A DNA stretch of 44,574 nucleotides from contig JAMPDA010000015.1 in the NCBI GenBank assembly GCA_023665905.1, positions 1 to 44,574 on the forward strand, read 5' to 3'. The notes beneath the pieces are model-generated. The model was not told where the DNA came from and searched no databases. It saw only the letters and a list, made by a program, of their open reading frames with translations. This DNA comes from Roseburia sp. GTDB lineage: Bacteria; Bacillota; Clostridia; Christensenellales; Pumilibacteraceae. The position numbers and the translations under genes were made by a program. Positions 32,425 to 43,700 of this stretch are shown here, piece after piece (position 1 is the stretch's first letter; each line of letters begins with the position of its first letter).

Positions 32425-35400
32425 ATGCTAAAACTGCTTAAACGTAATTCCTTTATATCAGTAATTGTTGCGATAGTTGCCTTAGTGGCGTCCGCATTGG
32501 CGTTTTCGATGTTCTTCTCCGCGCGTTCCTACGCGGAAGGCAACGACGCGTTGCGTCCCGGAGGCGGCTACGATATCCGGCTCGAATTGGACGCCAACGG
32601 CAGAGATGCGGAAGATGTGGAAGCGCTCCGCGATATTTCCGGCGCCGATACGGGTACGGGCACTGTCGCAGCCAACAACGCATCGCACATAAAAAAGCGC
32701 ATGATCGCTTCGAGCGTCGTGGTGGAAAGATACAACGCCGCTCACAGGACCCAGCAAGATTTTACAGAGCTCAATTCGGGCGACGGCTACACATTCGTCG
32801 CAGGATCGATAAAGAACGACAGTTCGGCTTACGACGTTACGTTCGATGTTGACAGAAGCTTTCTGTACGTTACCGCAAATTCATACACCGCCGGCGGATA
32901 CTTTTCCGTTCAGTTGTCCGCGTCGTCGCATCCCGAGCCCGTAAGCGTGTACTTCAGCGTGCAGGTGCACGACACCTTTGCACAGCTCGCGCATCAAAAC
33001 AACGGCGGCTGGAGCGATCTGTCCGACAGCGACAAATCGTTGTACGTCGGCAACAAGCTCAACGACCAAGCGCTCGAAGCCACCGCGTCGTTTGCGGACG
33101 GCAAGCACGCTTCCGTTCTGTCTATCTACAACAACTCGAAAGTGACGATCGATCTGTCGGAGCTTTTGCTCGGCCGCGCGCTGTACGGCGAGTCCAAAAC
33201 GCCCGGAGCGGCCGCCGGTCAATATGCTACGTCCATAAAGATGGGCGGTTTGGGCAATAAGCTGTGGAGCATATCGTCCGTCACCAACTTCAAGATCGAT
33301 TCGATCGAATATGTGGATAAGACTGCGCAGGCGATATTGACCAATCCTACGGCGAGCAAGCGCGTAACGCCTACCGCCACGATGAACGTCGCCCTTACCG
33401 CTTCCGATATCAACCTGTATACCGGCGCGGAGTACAGCGATATAGCCGATCCGTCGGAGCGGCTCGAAAAGTTCTGGAGCAGCACGCATGAGATGAAGGT
33501 AACGCTTTCGCTCGTCAATGCTACGGGCATTACGAGCAACGATCCCACCTCGTACGTCGTTAAGATCCCTGTCGTGTTCTATCCCGCCAATCCGCAGGTC
33601 AAGGACGTCGGTTCAAGCGTGCTCAGCCTCAACGTAAAATCCGAATACGGCTATGATATAAGCGAAAATAAGTACTACGATCTGACCGGAAAGTATACTT
33701 ATACGGGCACCGACGACAGCGGCAACCCCGTGGAAAAGCCCATTCAGCCTACCGCGGCGGACGGCTACAGCTCCGTCATTCTTCGCCCGTCCGATATAAT
33801 CGAGTATTCGTACCCGACGACGGCGTACGGCGGCATAATGCGCTTTATAATAGGCGAGTGCGATTCGTCCACGAGCGATTATAAAATAGAAAAGCTCGAA
33901 AGTGACACCAACGCCGAGCGGCCAGAGGCGCTCAAGATAACGGCGCTGTCCAACGGCAGCTACAATATCAAGTTTGTCGTCGAGTATCGCGCGGGCGTCA
34001 ATTCCCGTCAAAAGAAAGAAGTCACCGTGACCGTCACCGGTTACGGGCACTATGCGATAACGCTGCCGTCGCTCAACGGCAAAAAAGCCGTGTCGTATAA
34101 CATTTTGAGCGCGAGCGAGTTTGCGGCGCTCAGAAACGACGGATATCAAATGACGAGCGCGGAGTCGCTCAATCCCGATCAGCTCGCCGTTACGCTTTCT
34201 GACAACATGCTGACGCTCGACCCGAACGTCGGCAATATCCCCAGCGGTCAGACGAAAGCGCAGGTCAAGCTTACGTTTACCAACTACAACAGCCAGTCTG
34301 TTGTCATCACCACCAACGAATTCAATATCGACGTCAAGGCAGGCAGCTTCTGGTCGCGTTTCGAGGACTGGCAGGGCTGGCTCATCATTGCGGCGTGCGT
34401 TCTCGGCGGCATCATACTGATCCTGTTCATTGTGTGGGTATTCATTCATTCGATATCCAAGCACAAGCAAGCCGAGCTCGCGACGCAGGCTCCCGTGTCG
34501 TCGTACATCGTCAAGCTCAATTCGTCGATCGCGGCGACGCAGGCTCAGCAACGCATGGCTGCTACGCAGGCTTTGTCGCAGGCGAGCACGCAAATGCTGC
34601 TCAGCGCAGGACCCACGGGCACCGGTGCGCCCGTTCCCGACATGCTCCAGCTTGCGTCCGGTATTCCGTCGCAACCCGCGCCTATGGAGAGCATGCCGCC
34701 GCAGACCGATTCCGCACCCAAAGAGGAGCAGGAAGAGGATATCAACGCGCTCATCGCCAAGTACATTACCGATGAGGAGCTTTTGGAGCGCATATTCACC
34801 GAAAAGTACGAGCCGAAGGGCATGGTACGCCGCACGTTCTTCAAGTCCAAGGACTTGCAGGCGCGCGAGCTGGAAAAGGAAAAGAAGCGCATAACCGAAC
34901 GCTACAAGACGCCTATGCCTATGGACGAGGCGATCATGAGCGAAAACGACATCAACAAAAAGGCGGAACGCCTTTCCACCCCGTCTACGCCGTCCATGCC
35001 GTCCCAGCCGGGTGAGGAAAGACCGGGATATCTGTTTGTTCTCGGCTTCGATCCGGACGATCCGCTGTACGTGCCGTCGGATAGCAAGGACGAGTTCAGC
35101 GAAGAAAAGATCGATATCGACGCTTCGCCCGAGGAAGCCGCGCTCAAGAGCGTCGAGCTGCAAAACGACATCATCATGAAAGAGCTCGAGGAGCTGAAGG
35201 CGCGCCTCGACAAAGTTCAGTCGGAGATGAGCCGTATCACAGATTACGATACCGATCTCAGAGCGCGCATAGCGCAAGCCGAAGCGGATGACGCGCAGTA
35301 TCAAAAGGATATCGAGGATCTCGAGTTCAAGCTGGCGTCGGCTAAGAATAAGGATAAAGACAAGATCACGCGCGACATCAAAATCAAAGAGGAGCAGAAA

Positions 35401-37563
35401 GAGCGCAATCTCGACCTGCTCGAAAGATTGCGCGAGGAGCTCGAGGGCTCGGGCAAGAGCAAGGATACGCTGTCCGAGATCTTGGAAAAGCTCGCCGCCA
35501 TGTACGGCGCAAAGCAAAGCGATCAGCAGGGCATTGCCGCAAATCTCGACAAGGCTCAAGCCGATTACGCGGCGTATCAGGATCGTTTGGCAAAAGTCAA
35601 AGCGCGTCAGGAACTCGACGAAAAAGTGGAAGGCTTGTCGCCGTTGCTCGTCGCCGTCAATACGGCGGACTTCGAGCTTCGCGAGCTGGAAGCGCAGAAC
35701 GCGAAGTTTGCGAAAGACCGCGAGGATCTCAAGTCGGAAGTCGCCGCCGCCAAGTCGCAAATACTCGGCGCTACGGACTTCGACGTCATCAACGACCTCA
35801 ATATCCGCATTGCGGACGCGAACGTCGGGCTTTCCGACCTCGAAAAAGTCATTACGAAAACGACGAAGCGCAAGTCCGAGCTCAATATCGAGTTCAATAC
35901 GCAACGCCGCAAAGCCAACGAGTTCGTCGAGAAGAACGAAATACCTCTCGAAGAAGTCATTGCCGCGGAGGATATCGTTATAGGCAACATCGAGCTCGAC
36001 AGGCTCAAAGCCGAGCGCGAACAGTTCCGCGACGAGGCGGAGCAGAACGTCGCAAAAGCTCAGGCGGTGTACGACGATCTTTCGGCGTCCTCGCACGACG
36101 TGACGATGATCGCCATGGAAGTCGCGGCGGGCATCAAAGATCTGGAAGACGAGCTTGAGGAAGCGAAAGCCGCGCTCGACGCAGTCAATGCGCAAATGGA
36201 AACCGCAAGCGACGACGAAAAGCTGTTGCTTATGGTCGAGCAGGGCGATAAGTCCGACAAGATCGACGAGCTTAACGAAAAGATTAAGCAAGCCAATGTT
36301 GACGGAACAAAGCGCAAGATGGAAGCTCAGTCGGAGTACGACGCGCAGCTCGAGGAAGCGCGCAAAGCCCTCGACGAAGCCAACGAGGAATTCAGAGCGG
36401 CGTGCGCCAAGTACGACGAGCTCGCCAACAACACCAATCCTGTCGATCTCATAGTATCCGGCAGCGGTATCATAAGCCAGGATCAAAAGAAGTTCGAAGC
36501 CGAAAACCTCAAAAAGCAGCTCGACAAGTCCAAGAACGAGATCGAGCAGGCTCGGCTCGCGGCGCAGATGGCGCAGATGGAAGCGGAGCAGGCGCGTATC
36601 GACGCCGAGCACGCCACCGACGAGGCCAAGGCGGAAGCCGAGCGCAAGCTCCAAGAGGCGCTTGCTGCAGCGGAAGCCGCGCGGCTCGAAGCGGAAGAGA
36701 AAGCGCGTTCCGAGATAGAGGCTGCCGAGCGTGCCAAGGCGGAAGCCGAGGAATCCGCAGAGCGTGCCAAGCAGGAAGCGGAAGAGGCGGCAGAGCGTGC
36801 AAGGCTCGAAGCCGAAGAAGCTGCAGAGCGCGCCAAGGCGGAAGCCGAGGAAGCGTTTGCGAGCGAAGCGGAAGAAGCGCGTCGCAAAGCTTTGGAGGAG
36901 AGCGAAGAAGCGCGCAGACAGGCTCAGGAAGAGATCGAAGAAATGCGCCGCAAGAGCGAGGAGGAGGCCGAAGCCAAGCGTTTGGCGGAGGAGACCCGTC
37001 GCAAGGAAGAGGAAGAGCGCCAAAAAGCCGACGACGAGCGTCGTGCGCTTATCGCGAAGAAGATACAGATACGCAAAGAGCAGATAATTGCCGTCCGCAA
37101 CAAGATGAAGGACATCAAGGACGAGGACGAAGCAAAAGCTATGCGCGAGCAACTGTATACTTCGCAGCTTTCGTTCGACGAGGACGAGCGCGGCTCGACC
37201 GAGCTTATGGATTTCTACAACAAGACGATGGACGATATCCAAAGCGCCGGCGAAATAGCCAAGCTCAAGGCGGAAAACGCCAAAAAACCTCAGCGCGTCA
37301 TCAAAAAGGTCACGGAGCGCGTCAACAGGATCCCGCGCAAAAAAGCGAAGCCGGGTACGCGCACCGGTGCAAGACCGAGCGCGTCGAGGAGCGGAGCACG
37401 TCCCGCCGGCAGCGCAAGATCGGGTGCAAGACCGAGCGCTTCGAGGAACGGCGTTCGCGCCGGCAGTGCTAGGCCCGCCGCAAGACCGGGCGCACGTCCT
37501 ACGACGTCCGCAAGGCCGAGACCTTCGGGCACGCGTCCGCCGTCGGGCAACAGACCGAAGTAA
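32425..37563 (+). CDS. Giant membrane-anchored coiled-coil protein (gpB)
   Basis: 1712 aa, function unknown. A signal peptide (hydrophobic 10-31, likely cut after SYA at 35-37) precedes an ectodomain (about 38-650) with beta-rich, Ig-like stretches such as YNIKFVVEYRAG. One membrane helix (about 653-677) leads into a cytoplasmic part of about 1035 residues: a Gln/Ala/Pro-rich linker, a short acidic-basic segment ending near 850, and a long coiled coil (about 900-1590). Four exact-length 11-residue repeats of the AERAKAEAEES type lie at 1434-1477. The C-terminus (from about 1630) is basic and rich in Arg, Pro, Ala, Ser and Gly. Coiled-coil length recalls SMC/EEA1-type rods, but no ATPase motif is present. 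Start ATG has AAGGGGG upstream, so it is probably co-translated with gpA. Confidence 0.85.
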   Translation: MLKLLKRNSFISVIVAIVALVASALAFSMFFSARSYAEGNDALRPGGGYDIRLELDANGRDAEDVEALRDISGADTGTGTVAANNASHIKKRMIASSVVVERYNAAHRTQQDFTELNSGDGYTFVAGSIKNDSSAYDVTFDVDRSFLYVTANSYTAGGYFSVQLSASSHPEPVSVYFSVQVHDTFAQLAHQNNGGWSDLSDSDKSLYVGNKLNDQALEATASFADGKHASVLSIYNNSKVTIDLSELLLGRALYGESKTPGAAAGQYATSIKMGGLGNKLWSISSVTNFKIDSIEYVDKTAQAILTNPTASKRVTPTATMNVALTASDINLYTGAEYSDIADPSERLEKFWSSTHEMKVTLSLVNATGITSNDPTSYVVKIPVVFYPANPQVKDVGSSVLSLNVKSEYGYDISENKYYDLTGKYTYTGTDDSGNPVEKPIQPTAADGYSSVILRPSDIIEYSYPTTAYGGIMRFIIGECDSSTSDYKIEKLESDTNAERPEALKITALSNGSYNIKFVVEYRAGVNSRQKKEVTVTVTGYGHYAITLPSLNGKKAVSYNILSASEFAALRNDGYQMTSAESLNPDQLAVTLSDNMLTLDPNVGNIPSGQTKAQVKLTFTNYNSQSVVITTNEFNIDVKAGSFWSRFEDWQGWLIIAACVLGGIILILFIVWVFIHSISKHKQAELATQAPVSSYIVKLNSSIAATQAQQRMAATQALSQASTQMLLSAGPTGTGAPVPDMLQLASGIPSQPAPMESMPPQTDSAPKEEQEEDINALIAKYITDEELLERIFTEKYEPKGMVRRTFFKSKDLQARELEKEKKRITERYKTPMPMDEAIMSENDINKKAERLSTPSTPSMPSQPGEERPGYLFVLGFDPDDPLYVPSDSKDEFSEEKIDIDASPEEAALKSVELQNDIIMKELEELKARLDKVQSEMSRITDYDTDLRARIAQAEADDAQYQKDIEDLEFKLASAKNKDKDKITRDIKIKEEQKERNLDLLERLREELEGSGKSKDTLSEILEKLAAMYGAKQSDQQGIAANLDKAQADYAAYQDRLAKVKARQELDEKVEGLSPLLVAVNTADFELRELEAQNAKFAKDREDLKSEVAAAKSQILGATDFDVINDLNIRIADANVGLSDLEKVITKTTKRKSELNIEFNTQRRKANEFVEKNEIPLEEVIAAEDIVIGNIELDRLKAEREQFRDEAEQNVAKAQAVYDDLSASSHDVTMIAMEVAAGIKDLEDELEEAKAALDAVNAQMETASDDEKLLLMVEQGDKSDKIDELNEKIKQANVDGTKRKMEAQSEYDAQLEEARKALDEANEEFRAACAKYDELANNTNPVDLIVSGSGIISQDQKKFEAENLKKQLDKSKNEIEQARLAAQMAQMEAEQARIDAEHATDEAKAEAERKLQEALAAAEAARLEAEEKARSEIEAAERAKAEAEESAERAKQEAEEAAERARLEAEEAAERAKAEAEEAFASEAEEARRKALEESEEARRQAQEEIEEMRRKSEEEAEAKRLAEETRRKEEEERQKADDERRALIAKKIQIRKEQIIAVRNKMKDIKDEDEAKAMREQLYTSQLSFDEDERGSTELMDFYNKTMDDIQSAGEIAKLKAENAKKPQRVIKKVTERVNRIPRKKAKPGTRTGARPSASRSGARPAGSARSGARPSASRNGVRAGSARPAARPGARPTTSARPRPSGTRPPSGNRPK
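36724..36855 (+). repeat. Four tandem 33-bp repeats encoding 11-residue coiled-coil units
   Basis: Each unit encodes a variant of AERAKAEAEES: 36724-36756, 36757-36789, 36790-36822 and 36823-36855. DNA identity is high but not perfect. The 11-residue period indicates a right-handed or straight coiled coil rather than a pure heptad one, and points to growth by unit duplication. Confidence 0.85.
37366..37451 (+). repeat. 57-bp offset direct repeat in the basic tail of gpB
   Basis: A segment encoding GARPSASR recurs 57 bases (19 residues) later, at about 37366 and 37423, with only a few changed bases. It lies in the Arg/Pro/Ser/Ala-rich C-terminus. Confidence 0.75.
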
Positions 37564-37726
37564 TGTAATCGCGCATTTTGCCGCATACTACTTTGTGTGT
37601 ACTGTTTGCGACGGACGAATGTATGCGTACGACGGTAAACAAATCGATTCTTTGCCGCACTGCGGCTCGAATACTTCGGTTAACGCCGAAACCGCAATAT
37701 CAACTATAATAATGTGAGGAACATTT

Positions 37727-40700
37727 ATGGAAGAACAGGACAAGACGACCTTTGCATTGGACGACGGTCAGGACGAAATCGTCGAAGAGGAATTTGTCGA
37801 TCGTGACGAGGAGTACGACGAGGACGACGACGAAGAATACGACGACGAGGAGTACGATGACGAAGGCGACGAAGAATACGACGACGAGGAGTACGACGAC
37901 GGGTATAACGACGATTATTACGACGACCGTCTGAATAAAGTCCTCGACGAGCTTGCCGAGCTTAAGCGCGGCCTTGCTACGTCTACCGCTTTGCAGCAGC
38001 CCATGCCGCCTCAGTACGTGTATCAGCCGTCCGCGCCGCCTGCCGGCAGCGAGGTTGTCATGTACAACGAGATATCCCGTTTGCGTGACGAGCTTGCCAA
38101 AAACCAGAGCAGTCTCGAAATGCAGAAAGAGTTGACTCGCATTAAAGAGGATATGGCGCGTGATCAGAAGTTCACGGAATCGCAGTACAATGCGGAACTT
38201 AAACGGCTTCAGGACAAGATAGACGATTTACTAAAAAACGCATCAAACCCTCAAGGTGAGTTGCCGCCCGCCAATAACGAGCCGGCACGCCTTGAGGGTG
38301 GAAAATCATCGTTGGATTTCGATAAGCTTATCTCGCTAAACGAGGCGATACTGCGCATTTCCAAGGAAGGCGACGCCCGTATAGTAAACGAGATCGGTCA
38401 AATAAAGAAACAGCTCGAGGAGTTCCCTTCGGCTGACGAGCTGTCGCGCGCCGTTTCGGCTGTAAAAAAGGCGGCCGGCAATACCGACTCGCTCGGTACC
38501 GACGCGTTGAACAAGCTGTCAGGCGATATCGAGGCTCTGCGCGCGGTAATAGGTCAGAGCGGTGTAACGTCGTCCGGTCCCGTTACGATAGTCAAGAACG
38601 GCGCGAGCGATTCCACCGTAAACGAGTTGCTTCGTCAGCTTTACGACATCAAAAATTCGCTCGGCAATCCGTCGTCCGCGTCGGTCAAGCGCACGCAGAC
38701 GATCTTGGACCTTATAGGCGACTATAAAAAGGCGAGCTTCGACGTTCATTCGCAGAACACGCCCTTCAAGGACAAGCTCGTATCCGTATTTGATTTTTCC
38801 AAAAAGCTTTCCGAATGTGAGGAGAGCGACGCCGCCGACCTTATTGATTCGGCTAACGAGCTTATAGGCGAGCTTGCGTCTACGCCGCTTACTCGCTCTG
38901 CGTTTGCGGATCTCGCCGCGTTCTGCCAAGAGCGCGATATAGGCTCGGTCACTACGGCTATGCGCGACAGCGCGGAGCGGTATTTCGGCGTTTGCGAAAA
39001 AGCGGTCAATGCCGATATAGGCGAGATAGCCGACTATCTGCCCGATCTCGTGGCGGAAAAGAACGTTCTCCAGAACAACCGTTGCGAGGGCGAGAACGAG
39101 GAAGATGTCGCGCAGCTCAAAGAAGCCTTGAACGCTGATCCCAAGGACGAGGGCGCTATCAAGGCGAGCGTAGCAAAGCTTGCCGCGCTCACCGTCGCGT
39201 CGGTCATCGACCTTCCGTACGTCGAAGCGCCCAAGTCGTACAAGCCTTCCAAATCGATCGGCGACGACAGCGTGTTTTCCAAGCTCGCGGAACTTAAGAC
39301 CGCTTTGCTCGACGCCAACAGCGCCGCGACCGCCGCGGATCAAGAGGAAGCCGCAGGCGAAAGCGCGTTGCTTCAGGAAGTGCTTTTAAGCATCGACGAT
39401 CTTTCGGCAAAGCTTCAAGCCTCTACCGACACGAACAGCTTGTCGGAAGCGCTCGAGGAGCTTCGCAACAACTATTTGAACATATCCACGCAGCTTGTGG
39501 ATATCTCCGAAAAGATAGCTCAGCCGCAGCAGCAGGACGATACGACCGCCGCGGCAGGCGTATCGGACGAGGAAAAACAAGCGGCGCTCGACGATCTGCG
39601 TTACATACGCGGAAAACTCGAGGAGCATGACGCATTTATAGCTCAGATCGAAGAACTGCGCAACGATGTTTTGAACATCGGCAGTAGCATCGATATGACG
39701 GCGCAGTTCGACGCGCTTATCGGCGAAATGACTGCGCAGCTCGATAAGCTGTACGAGGACTTTTCCAAAGTACTCATCGATTCCGAAACAAATATCATCA
39801 ACCGCATCAACGAGCTGCCGTCCGCAGCCGACGCGGTGGAGCAAGCCAAGACCGACATTTTGGCGGAAACGCAGGCTATAAAAGACACGCTGTTTACAGT
39901 CAGCGACTATGTCACTTCTTCCGCGCTCGGCGAGGCGATAGAGCAGTTGCGCGCCGACCTTAACGCGTTCACGGAGCAGAATGCCGCTAATGTCGATGCC
40001 GCGTCGCTCGACCGTCAACGGCTTTTGGACGACGTCGCGTTTCTGCGCGAGCAAGCCGAGCTTGCAATAGCCGATGCCGAACAGGACGCAGAGGCGGATA
40101 CCTATGCTGCCGAAGCGGACGCCGAAGCGGAACAGGATAGCCAAAAGCTTTTCGAATATCTCGACGATATTTCGGCGCGTGTTGCCGCGCTCACAGCCGT
40201 TCCCGAGGACGTAACGGCGATAAAAGAGAACGTCAATACCGTTCTCGACGCGTTCGCGCCCATAACGGAGCAGCTCAACGCAATAATCGACAGGCTTGAT
40301 GCGGCAAGCGCTCAAAGCTTTACCGCGGACGAAACCGCGGCGGGAGCGGACGTCCAAGCCGCCGCCGTTTCCGACGAGGAACTGACGGAGATAAAGGACG
40401 GGCTCAACACACTGCTCGACACGCTTCCGCTGTTCCCGCAGGCAGACGACTTGATCACCGCGCGCGACAACACGTATGCGATACTCGATTCGCTGGCAAT
40501 GATGCCGCAGTCCGAGGACCTCGTAGTCACTCGCGACAACGTTATTGCAACGCTCGACGCAGTCAACGCGCTCACGGAAATAATCAATTCGGCGCTCGAC
40601 GACGGTCAGCTCGGCGGAAATACCGCCGACTCCGCAGTCGCCGAGGACGTGGCCGCTATTCGCGAAGATATTTCCGCGCTGGTAGCTGCGCTTCCCGAAG

Positions 40701-43700
40701 CGCTCGCAGAGGACGTTGCGGTGCTTCGCGACAATACGAATACCGTACTCGACAGCCTTGCGACGATTGCTCAGTCGCAAGAGGACGTCAAGTTTATACG
40801 TCAAAAACTCGAGGAGCCGCAGGACGACGACTTATCCAACATAATGCAGGATATAGGTCTTGTGCTCGATAAGCTCGAGGCGTACGAGCAACAGTCCGCA
40901 AACGACAAACAGGAGATAATCGACGCCGTTTCGGGTATACGCGAAGAAATACACATCAGCGAGCTCGACGAAACTATTTCCGCGGCAGGCATAGACGACG
41001 AAACGCGTGAAACGCTCGTCACCGAGATCGCGGATATCCGCGAACGTCTTGCCAACATCGAGGGCGTTACCAACTCCATAAACGAAGTAAACGGCGCGGC
41101 GCTCGACGGAATAACGGCTCAGCTCGCCGACCTTCAAGCGGCGCTCGAAAATGCCGGCGCCGTAGACACGCAGGAAGACGGCGCGGATGACGCCGTACTG
41201 AGAACGCTCGACGAGATCAACGAAAAGCTCGCCGCACTTACGGAAACGGGTGCGTCCGGCAATTCTGCGGCATCGGTCGAAAATCTTCAGAACGTCGTAG
41301 ACGAGCTGTCGGTCATGCTCGAAAAGATGGATGCCGACCGCGATTACGACACTGTAGAAGAAATCTTGTCGTTGCGCGAGGACGTAAAAGCCGCGCGCAT
41401 AGTCGATCAGAACGATGTTTCGGGCGAGCTCGAATCGATCAAAAACGAACTCGCCGCCATTTCTTCGGGCAATATACTCGACGAGATCAGGGCGCTTCGC
41501 GACGATATAGCCGGTTTCACGCCGAGCGGCGACGGCACGTCTGCGCCTACGGACGGCGAACTCAATCTCGTGCTCAACGAGATAGTGTCCTTGCGCGACG
41601 AGGTGTTTGCGCTTAAGGACGAAGTGCTCAATGCGACCGCCGTTCCCGAAACGGAAAGCGAAGATATCGTTGCCGAGGACGCGAGTAACGACGATATCAA
41701 TACGATACTCGACGAGATAACCGCGCTTCGTGCCGATCAGAGCATTCTCACGGGCAATATCGACGAACTCCGCGACATGATAAGCCGCAGGACTACGCTC
41801 GCGGCGGAGAGCGACGGTGAAACCGATCCCGCTGCCGCGGCTTCCAACGAGCTCAACGTAGTTCTCGACGAGATAATCAATCTCAAAAACGATATCGACA
41901 AGATCGAGGAAACGATCGGCGGAGATAAGCTCGATACCATCAATGCACAGGTGGACGAGATCCGCGCGCTCATAGACGAAATGCGCGCCGGCGAAGCCGA
42001 ACCCGAAGCCGAACAGGCGGAAGGGGTCGAAGCTACCGCCGACCTCGGCGCAATAGCCGAACAGATCGAAAACATCAACGCTACGCTCAACGACATACGA
42101 CTCAATCAGGAAGCCGGCGGCGCTCCCGTGTCCGACGAGGGCTTAGGAGCAACGCTTACGGAGCGCTTCGACGCTTTACACGGCGAGATCGAGGACATCA
42201 AGTCCACGATAGCCGAGATAGCGGCTCCCCAGGACTTTTCTCAAGAGATAGCGGAACTTCGTGCGGAGCTTGACGCGGTGCGCGCCGAAAACGAGCAGCT
42301 TAAACAGCAAAGCTCCGACGCGGTCGCGGAGCAGCTCGCGGAACTTCGCGACGCCATACGCGATATGGCGCTCGCATCCGCGCCCGTTCAGACCGCCGAC
42401 GGCGATACTTCGTATGCCGCGCTCATTGACGAGATACGCGAGCTCAGAGCACAGGTCGCGCAGTCGCAAGCGCCTGCGGCGTCCGCGCTCGATGAGGATA
42501 CCGTAGCCGCGTTGCGCGACATTTTGGCGGAGCGTAGCGACATCGGCGGCGGCGAGCTTGCGGAAATACGCGACGAGATAGCGCAGTTGAGATCTCTTAC
42601 CACGATAGCCGCGGAGAGCGGCGGCGCTGCCGAAGTTGCGGCGATAAGGGACGAGATCGCAGAGCTCAAGGAGCTTATCGCTTCTCCCGACAGCCTGTAC
42701 GGCGTGGCAGAGGACGTGACGGCTATAAAAGCGGATGTGCAGTCGCTCAAGGATGAGCCCGATCTCGGCATTATGAACGAGATTTTGGCTTTGCGCGACG
42801 AGTTCCAATCCCTCCGCGAGCAGATAGAAGACGTAAAGCGCATTGCGGAACAGACGGACAAGGATTCCGACGATTCGATACTCGGGGAAGTGCAGTCGTT
42901 GCGCGATCAGCTTTTCGCCATAAGCATGGCAAACGTGAACGATTCCGCTTCCGGCGAATCCAATTACGAGAGCTACAACAACCTCATTTTGGACGAGATA
43001 GCCGGTTTGCGCGAGCAGGTCGAAGCCGCCGGATCGTCCGAGGATATCTCCGGCATAAACGACGAGTTGGCGCAGCTCAAGGCCACGCTCGAAAAGCGCG
43101 AAGAGCTGTACGACATACTTGCGGAGCGCGTGGATAGGCTCAACAACGACGCGACAAACAACAAGATACTCGACGAGCTTGCCACAATGCGCACCGAGAT
43201 AGCCAATCAGCGTGACGCCGACCTCACGACGCTCAACTTCATGTCCGAAATGGCGCACCTTTTGGAACGTCAAAATCAGTATCTTACCCAGAACGCCGGA
43301 TCGAAGATAAGCGACGAGATCGAAAGCCTCAAAGCGGAGATCGCTTCGTCCGACGCGGTTGCGGAAGAGGTCGCCAAACTTCGCGAAGTCATGACGCAGT
43401 CGGGCAATGCTTCCGACAACGAATCCATACTCAACGAGCTTGCGGAGCTCCGCGAGGAATTGAGCAGGGAAAAACCCAGCCGTCAGAATGAGATAATACT
43501 CGACGAGATATCCAGGCTCAGGGACGAAGTGACCGCGCTTGCGGAGCGCGAACCTCGCCGCGACCTCGGCGATGCGGAGCTTTCGGACTCGATAACCGAC
43601 CTCAAAGAGCACCTCAATGAGATAGCCGGCATTGTTGAGCCGGAAAAGAAGCCGCAGCAGCGCAAGACAGGCACGCGCTCTACCGCAAAATCGGGCACGG

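Noticed and set aside
33613..37242. A 1209-codon open frame on the minus strand, opposite gpB
   Set aside because: It mirrors the coiled-coil gene, whose biased codons leave few stops on the other strand. Its Leu/Phe/Arg-rich translation has no motif, and gpB has clear signal peptide, helix and repeats.
37564..37726. A separate promoter for gpC from TATAAT at about 37706
   Set aside because: No -35 hexamer at 16-18 bases. A conventional ribosome binding site and the same strand suggest read-through from gpB, so it is left unlabelled.
39386..43612. Two long minus-strand frames opposite gpC (39386-40804 and 42176-43612)
   Set aside because: Same cause: the repetitive Glu/Asp/Leu codon pattern of gpC. 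No ribosome binding site or protein family is visible.
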